From contig NZ_JAOASQ010000023.1 in NCBI RefSeq assembly GCF_030158565.1, positions 124,001-188,000 on the forward strand: a stretch of 64,000 bases of DNA, read 5' to 3'. Shown here piece after piece: positions 59,637 to 64,000 of this stretch. The notes beneath the pieces are model-generated. The model saw only the letters and a list, made by a program, of their open reading frames with translations. It was not told the origin of the DNA and searched no databases. How positions within the stretch are numbered: position 1 is the stretch's first letter; each line of letters starts with the position of its first letter. Position numbers and translations under genes: made by a program. Origin of the DNA: Limnohabitans sp. GTDB lineage: Bacteria > Pseudomonadota > Gammaproteobacteria > Burkholderiales > Burkholderiaceae_C.

Positions 59637-61114
59637 GCTTCGCTGAACGCTGCGGCCTGCACAGCCCCGAACGCCAAGCGGCTTGCGATCAACTGATTCG
59701 GCAGGTCGAGGCCTCGGGCATCGAGCTGATCCGCCTGGGCTGGTGTGACCTGCATGGCGTGGTGCGCGGCAAGACCCTCGTGGCCTCGCAACTGCGCCAG
59801 GCGCTGGCCAACGGCATCGGCATGGTCAGCACCTTGCTGCTCAAAGACAGCTCGGACCGCACCGCCTTCAAGGTGTTCGAGTCGGGCATCGAAGAGACCC
59901 TGCCCGGCTTTGCCGGGGCCAGCAATTTCACGCTCATGCCCGACCCGGCCAGCTGGCATGTGCTGCCCTGGACCGAGAAAACCGGCTGGCTGCAGTGCCA
60001 GCCTTACATGGCCGATGGCGGCATCGTGCCGCTGGACTCACGGCATGTGCTGCAGCAGGCCGTGCAGCGCCTGGCCGAGCGCGGCTGGCAGATGCGCTGC
60101 GGGCTCGAAATCGAGTTCCACATCTACCGCCTCAAAGACCCGCTGCACGGGCACGACCTGGACCCGGAGCGCGCAGGCTGGCCCGGCCCCGCGCCCGAAG
60201 TCAGCCTGATCCACCCGGGCTTCAACCTGCTGACCGAGGCCTGGTTTGACCGGGCCGAGGAGCCGCTGCGCATCGTGCAGCGCACCGCGCAGGCGCTGGG
60301 CCTGCCGCTGATTTCGCTCGAAATTGAACTCGGCCCCAGCCAGGTCGAAGCGGTGTTTGACGTGAGCGATGTGCTGACGGCTGCCGACAACATGGTGCTG
60401 TTTCGCAATGCCACGCGCCAAGCCCTGCGCCGCGCCGGGTACCACGCCACCTTCATGTGCCGCCCGCCGTTTGAACACATCATGTCGAGCGGCTGGCACC
60501 TGCACCAATCGGTCTGCGAGTTGACCACGGGGCGCAATGTGTTCATGCGCGAGGCTGCCACACCGGGTGTCGGTGCGCTGGATGCGCGGCAGGTGCTGAG
60601 CGATGCGGGTGCTGGCTGGCTAGCCGGTTTGTTGGCGCATGCTCCGGCGCTCACGGCTCTGTGCACGTCCACCAGCAATGGCTATGGGCGCTTTCGGCCC
60701 AACGCCATGGCGCCGCAGTCCATCTTGTGGGGCCGCGACAACCGGGGCGCCATGCTGCGCGTGATCGGCGCACCCGGCGACAAGGCCACCCGCATTGAAA
60801 ACCGATTGGGCGAGCCTGCGGCCAACCCTTACCTGTACATGGCCTCGCAAATCCACGCGGGGCTCGATGGCGTAGACGCATTGCTGCAAGCGCCTGAAGC
60901 CACTGAAACGCCTTATGCACCGGGGGCTGCCTCCATCCCCACGTCTTTGGCCGATGCAGTGCAGGCGCTGCAGCAAGATGCAGCCTTGCGCCAGTCGCTC
61001 GGCGAATCCTTTGTGGGCTACTACAGCACCATCAAGCGGGCCGAGCACCAACGATTGGCCCAAGCTGAAGATGCGACGGAGTTTCACAAGCGTGAATACT
61101 TCGGCCGAATTTAA
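59633..61114 (+). CDS. Glutamine synthetase-like gamma-glutamyl ligase
   Basis: 493 residues from the ATG at 59633; the longer track ORF runs through the Rieske gene. GS-fold motifs: RLGWCDLHGVVRGK at the N-terminus, CGLEIEFHIYRL, EIELGPSQVEAVFDVSDVLTAAD, PFEHIMSSGWHLHQSV, NGYGRFRPNAMAP and IENRLGEPAANPYLYMASQI, which carry the metal-binding Glu/His and ATP/glutamate residues. It is not GlnA: it lacks the adenylylation Tyr region and is coupled to a Rieske oxygenase. In aniline degradation (TdnQ, AtdA1, DcaQ) a GS-like enzyme makes gamma-glutamylanilide before dioxygenation. A similar amine-activating role is inferred here; PuuA/GlnA3-type polyamine or ethanolamine ligases are alternatives. 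Confidence 0.87.
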   Translation: MSFAERCGLHSPERQAACDQLIRQVEASGIELIRLGWCDLHGVVRGKTLVASQLRQALANGIGMVSTLLLKDSSDRTAFKVFESGIEETLPGFAGASNFTLMPDPASWHVLPWTEKTGWLQCQPYMADGGIVPLDSRHVLQQAVQRLAERGWQMRCGLEIEFHIYRLKDPLHGHDLDPERAGWPGPAPEVSLIHPGFNLLTEAWFDRAEEPLRIVQRTAQALGLPLISLEIELGPSQVEAVFDVSDVLTAADNMVLFRNATRQALRRAGYHATFMCRPPFEHIMSSGWHLHQSVCELTTGRNVFMREAATPGVGALDARQVLSDAGAGWLAGLLAHAPALTALCTSTSNGYGRFRPNAMAPQSILWGRDNRGAMLRVIGAPGDKATRIENRLGEPAANPYLYMASQIHAGLDGVDALLQAPEATETPYAPGAASIPTSLADAVQALQQDAALRQSLGESFVGYYSTIKRAEHQRLAQAEDATEFHKREYFGRI

Positions 61115-61150
61115 CAACCCCTAGAAAGCGCGTTTGAGCGCGATGCACTG

Positions 61151-61480
61151 ATGATCACGATCCACCTGCAACCCCACGACCCGACCCAAGCCGCGCACAG
61201 CCTGCAAGTGCAGCCCGGCCAAAGCCTGATGCAAGCGGCCGTCGATGCCAATTTGGACGGCATCCAGGCCGATTGCGGCGGGCTGCTGACCTGCGCCACC
61301 TGCCATGTGGTGGTTCAAGCGGATTGGCTGTCCAAGCTCCCGAACATGAGCAGTGACGAAGACGGCATGCTAGCCTTCACCGCTCAGGCGCGGGAGCCAG
61401 GCAGCCGCCTGTCGTGCCAGATCATGCTGAGCGAAGAACTGGATGGCCTGCAGGTGACGCTGCCCACCAGCCAGTATTGA
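61151..61480 (+). CDS. [2Fe-2S] ferredoxin (adrenodoxin/vertebrate type)
   Basis: 109 residues. Cluster cysteines in DCGGLLTCATCHVVV (C-x5-C-x2-C) and the fourth in RLSCQIML. This is the ISC/adrenodoxin-like class that feeds Rieske oxygenases and P450s. It starts 36 bases after the GS-like gene and is most likely the electron donor of the Rieske oxygenase at 58245. A ferredoxin reductase is missing from the window and must be supplied in trans. It converges with ffh, with one base between the two stops. Confidence 0.92.
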   Translation: MITIHLQPHDPTQAAHSLQVQPGQSLMQAAVDANLDGIQADCGGLLTCATCHVVVQADWLSKLPNMSSDEDGMLAFTAQAREPGSRLSCQIMLSEELDGLQVTLPTSQY

Positions 61481-61481
61481 A

Positions 61482-62867
61482 TCAGCGCGGCATGCCGGGG
61501 AAGCCCCCGCCGCCGCCCATCATGCCTTTCATGGCCCCCATGCGCTTCATCATTTTCATGAGGCCGCCGCCCTGCATCTTTTTCATCATGTCCTGCATTT
61601 GCTCAAACTCTTTGAGCATGCGGTTGACATCGTGCACCTGAACACCGGCACCGGCGGCGATGCGGCGCTTGCGCGTGGCCTTGATCAGCTCGGGCTTGCT
61701 GCGCTCTTTGGGCGTCATGCTGTGGATGATGCCTTGCTTGCGGGCGATGTCTTTTTCGACCTTGTCCATGTCCATCGCGCCAGCCTTGGCGGTCAGCTGG
61801 CTGGGCAGTTTGTCCATCAGGCTGGACAGGCCGCCCATTTGTTTCATCTGCTGGATCTGGGCCAAAAAGTCGTTCAGGTCAAAGCCGCCACCGCTCTTGA
61901 CCTTGGCGGCCAGCTTTTGCGCGGCCTCCATGTCCACACCGGCGGTGACTTGCTCGACCAGCGCGACGATGTCGCCCATGCCCAAGATGCGGCCCGCGTG
62001 GCGCTCGGCATCGAACACTTCCAGGCCGTCGATCTTCTCGCTGATACCGGCAAACTTGATGGGCGCGCCGGTGATCTGGCGCACCGACAAGGCCGCACCA
62101 CCGCGTGAGTCGCCATCGAGCTTGGTCAGCACAATGCCGGTCAGCGGCAGCGCTTCGCTGAAAGCCTTGGCGGTGTTGGCCGCGTCCTGGCCCTGCATGG
62201 CATCGACCACGAACAGGGTTTCCACAGGTTTCAGTTCAGCGTGCAGGCCCTTGATCTCACTCATCAGGACTTCGTCAATCGCCAGGCGACCAGCGGTGTC
62301 GACCAGCAGCACATCAAAGAAGTGCTTGCGGGCGTAGTCGATGGCGGCGCGAGCGATGTCGATCGGCTTTTGATCGGGCGAGCTGGGGAACCATTCGGCA
62401 CCGGCTTGGGCGGTGACGGTTTTGAGCTGTTCGATGGCGGCGGGGCGGTACACGTCGCCCGAGACCGTGAGCACTTTCTTCTTGCGCTTTTCAATCAGGT
62501 GCTTGGCCAGCTTGGCGGTGGTGGTGGTTTTACCGGCACCTTGCAAACCGGCCATCAGGATCACAGCCGGCGGCTGCGCAGCCAGGTTGATGTCGGCCAC
62601 GCCTTCGCCCATTGTGGCGGCCAGCTCACGGTTGACCACGCCCACCAGGGCCTGGCCGGGTTTGAGCGAGCCCATGACCTCTTGACCCAGGGCTTTTTCT
62701 TTCACACGGGCGATGAAGTCGCGCACCACCGGCAGCGCCACATCGGCCTCCAGAAAGGCCATGCGCACCTCGCGCAGCATGTCGGCCACGTTCGATTCGG
62801 TGATGCGGGCCTGTCCGCTGATGGTTTTGACGAGGCGGGAAAGTTTGTCGGTCAGGGCGGAGGCCAT
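61482..62867 (-). CDS. ffh: Signal recognition particle protein Ffh (SRP54)
   Basis: 461 residues from the ATG at 62867 (MASALTDKLSRLVKTISGQ); the track start 27 codons upstream is wrong. N domain at about 1-85. G domain with LMAGLQGAGKTTTTAKLA, DVYRPAAIEQL, DTAGRLAIDE and TKLDGDSRGGAAL. Methionine-rich M domain from about 300, ending in MQDMMKKMQGGGLMKMMKRMGAMKGMMG. Ffh binds 4.5S RNA and signal sequences and docks with FtsY at the membrane. It is divergent from the CcsA-like gene, an arrangement common in Comamonadaceae. Confidence 0.98.
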   Translation of the reverse strand: MASALTDKLSRLVKTISGQARITESNVADMLREVRMAFLEADVALPVVRDFIARVKEKALGQEVMGSLKPGQALVGVVNRELAATMGEGVADINLAAQPPAVILMAGLQGAGKTTTTAKLAKHLIEKRKKKVLTVSGDVYRPAAIEQLKTVTAQAGAEWFPSSPDQKPIDIARAAIDYARKHFFDVLLVDTAGRLAIDEVLMSEIKGLHAELKPVETLFVVDAMQGQDAANTAKAFSEALPLTGIVLTKLDGDSRGGAALSVRQITGAPIKFAGISEKIDGLEVFDAERHAGRILGMGDIVALVEQVTAGVDMEAAQKLAAKVKSGGGFDLNDFLAQIQQMKQMGGLSSLMDKLPSQLTAKAGAMDMDKVEKDIARKQGIIHSMTPKERSKPELIKATRKRRIAAGAGVQVHDVNRMLKEFEQMQDMMKKMQGGGLMKMMKRMGAMKGMMGGGGGFPGMPR

Positions 62868-62946
62868 GCGTGCGAATCCAGAAATAACCGGTCCAGCGGG
62901 GTGGTGTAGCCCCTGTGGCTGCACCTGAAAGGCTAAACTCGGACCC

Positions 62947-63750
62947 ATGATTTTAGCGAGTCCCCCATTCTGGATGCACCCCGCCGCCGCAGTGGCCGCG
63001 CTGGCCTATGGCTTGGCAGCGGTGACCGGTGCGCGCATGAGCGAAGTCAACGCACGCCGTCTGCTGGGGCTGGCTTGGGCTGCGCACGCGCTGGCCTTGC
63101 TGGGTTTGCTGGCGGGGCCGGTGCGCTTTGGCTTTGCGCCGGCCATGTCCGTCACCGCTTGGCTGGTGGTCACCGCTTATGTGGTGGAGCGGCAGATTTT
63201 CCCGCAGCTCAAGGCCCGCTGGGCCATGGGTGGCCTGGGGGCTGTGGCGGTGGCGATGGCTTGGTTGTTTCCGGGCACCTTGTTGCATGCGCAAGCTTCG
63301 GCCTGGTTACCACTGCATTGGGCGCTGGGCCTGTCGGCCTATGGCCTGTTTGGCGCGGCCGTGATTCACGCCTGGATGATGACGCGCACCGAGCGCAACA
63401 TCCGCTTGGGCCAAGAAGCCGACAGTGGCTTGCCCCTGCTGACCCTAGAAAAACTCACCTTCCGTTTTGTGGCGGCGGGCTTCATGCTGCTCACGGCCAC
63501 CTTGGTGGCTGGTGCCTTGTTTGGTGAAACCCTCTATGGCCAGGACCGGGGCCAATGGCGCTGGGACCACAAGACGATTTTTGCCTTGCTGTCTTGGCTA
63601 ACCTTTGCGGTACTGCTGGTCGGGCGCAGCCAGTGGGGCTGGCGCGGCCGCCGCGCGGTGCGGGTTCTTTATATGGGTGCGGGTTTGCTGCTGCTGTCTT
63701 ATGCAGGCTCGCGTTTTGTTTTGGAAGTCTTGCTGGGGCGTGCGGGATGA
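62947..63750 (+). CDS. CcsA/HemX-like cytochrome c assembly membrane protein
   Basis: 267 residues with about eight transmembrane helices. Family features are PVRFGFAPAMSVTAWLVVTAYVVERQIFP, LHWALGLSAYGLFGAAVIHAWMM and LYGQDRGQWRWDHKTIFALLSWLTFAVLLVGRSQWGWRG, with conserved His residues that could ligate heme. CcsA-type proteins take part in heme delivery or cytochrome c maturation at the inner membrane, although this short family has not been fully characterised. The stop overlaps the PP0621-family gene as ATGA. Confidence 0.87.
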   Translation: MILASPPFWMHPAAAVAALAYGLAAVTGARMSEVNARRLLGLAWAAHALALLGLLAGPVRFGFAPAMSVTAWLVVTAYVVERQIFPQLKARWAMGGLGAVAVAMAWLFPGTLLHAQASAWLPLHWALGLSAYGLFGAAVIHAWMMTRTERNIRLGQEADSGLPLLTLEKLTFRFVAAGFMLLTATLVAGALFGETLYGQDRGQWRWDHKTIFALLSWLTFAVLLVGRSQWGWRGRRAVRVLYMGAGLLLLSYAGSRFVLEVLLGRAG

Positions 63751-63980
63751 AATTTCTGTTTCTGTTGCTGGTGGCCTTGGTCGTGATTTGGGCGGTCAAG
63801 CGCTCCCGAGTGAAGCCCCCGGCAGGATCGGCCCAAGCTCAATCGTCCTCGCCCACCGAGATGGTGGCCTGCGCGCACTGCGGCATTCACCTGCCGCGCG
63901 CTGAGGCGGTGTCGGGTCAAAAGGGCTTGTACTGCAGCACCGAGCACCGCAGCGCTGCGCAAGACAGCAACCCCGCCTGA
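63747..63980 (+). CDS. PP0621 family small membrane-anchored zinc-ribbon-like protein
   Basis: 77 residues from the ATG at 63747, overlapping the CcsA-like stop. N-terminal helix KFLFLLLVALVVIWAVKRSR, then a linker and MVACAHCGIHLPRAEAVSGQKGLYCSTEHRSA. The latter is a compact motif with three Cys and several His (CxxCGxHLP...G..YCS..H), the PP0621 signature. It probably binds zinc next to the membrane. No function is established. It is followed by 20 bases to the window end with nothing recognisable. Confidence 0.85.
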   Translation: MKFLFLLLVALVVIWAVKRSRVKPPAGSAQAQSSSPTEMVACAHCGIHLPRAEAVSGQKGLYCSTEHRSAAQDSNPA

Positions 63981-64000
63981 CCTCTGCCGAAGTTTTGCGC

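Overview
The window is about 62% GC and reads as a chromosomal segment of a betaproteobacterium of the order Burkholderiales, most probably Comamonadaceae (Limnohabitans, Polaromonas or Rhodoferax type). Three things support this: several Bug/TTT-type solute receptors, dense ATGA-overlapped catabolic operons, and the ffh / CcsA-like / PP0621 gene order at the right end. The genus is inferred from gene content and was not searched. No prophage, insertion sequence, CRISPR array or rRNA was seen. There is one tRNA (Met, CAT).

Layout. 1-3228 (-): the end of a signalling operon: TonB-dependent receptor, YfiR-like protein and a CHASE8 sensor cut by the window edge. 3415-3885 (+): a YqaA-type membrane protein. 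3918-7240 (+) and 19898-7251 (-): two converging operons that look like one aromatic or N-heterocycle catabolic regulon. The plus operon has a two-domain extradiol-type VOC protein, a small helical protein, a Rieske oxygenase and its reductase. The minus operon has an ABC importer, SDRs, cupin, alpha/beta hydrolase, an IclR regulator, a ThDP enzyme, an aspartate-dehydrogenase-like protein, an aldehyde dehydrogenase, a TTT receptor and a NicC-like FAD monooxygenase. Both operon heads carry a GTTTC-N6-GAAAC operator. 20050-26457: housekeeping genes: ychF (-), then a + operon of a UbiH-like monooxygenase, DsbC, DUF3429, an M61 peptidase and an SbmA-like transporter, closed by a strong terminator. 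26486-30137: part of the phenylacetate pathway (paaG-paaI-paaK on -, a paaF-like hydratase on +) around a TetR-type palindrome. 30209-30285: tRNA-Met. 30398-36855: small catabolic genes (hydratase, MFS, TTT receptor, CMD protein, cupin, GST) and the PHB depolymerase phaZ.

36876-51377 (-) is the most striking region: a GntR-headed operon of 13 genes plus one pseudogene. It runs from the regulator through a complete Liv-type ABC importer, a short LeuCD-like hydro-lyase, HyuB/HyuA ATP-dependent lactamase-type subunits, an isochorismatase-like hydrolase, a fumarate-reductase-like flavoprotein and an isocitrate-lyase/PEP-mutase-family lyase to a decayed FAA-hydrolase gene. The enzyme set suggests uptake and ring opening of a cyclic amide or imide, hydration of a substituted maleate to a malate, and cleavage to pyruvate plus an acid. 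This is an inference, because no single known pathway matches all the genes.

51509-64000: gnd (6-phosphogluconate dehydrogenase); a repeat-filled intergenic region; an acyl-CoA ligase; a DUF2889 protein; an AT-rich patch with one orphan gene; miaB behind a 28-codon overlapping ORF; a gamma-glutamylcyclotransferase-like gene; a Rieske oxygenase / glutamine-synthetase-like / ferredoxin trio resembling the logic of aniline dioxygenase systems; ffh; a CcsA-like cytochrome c assembly protein; and a PP0621-family protein.
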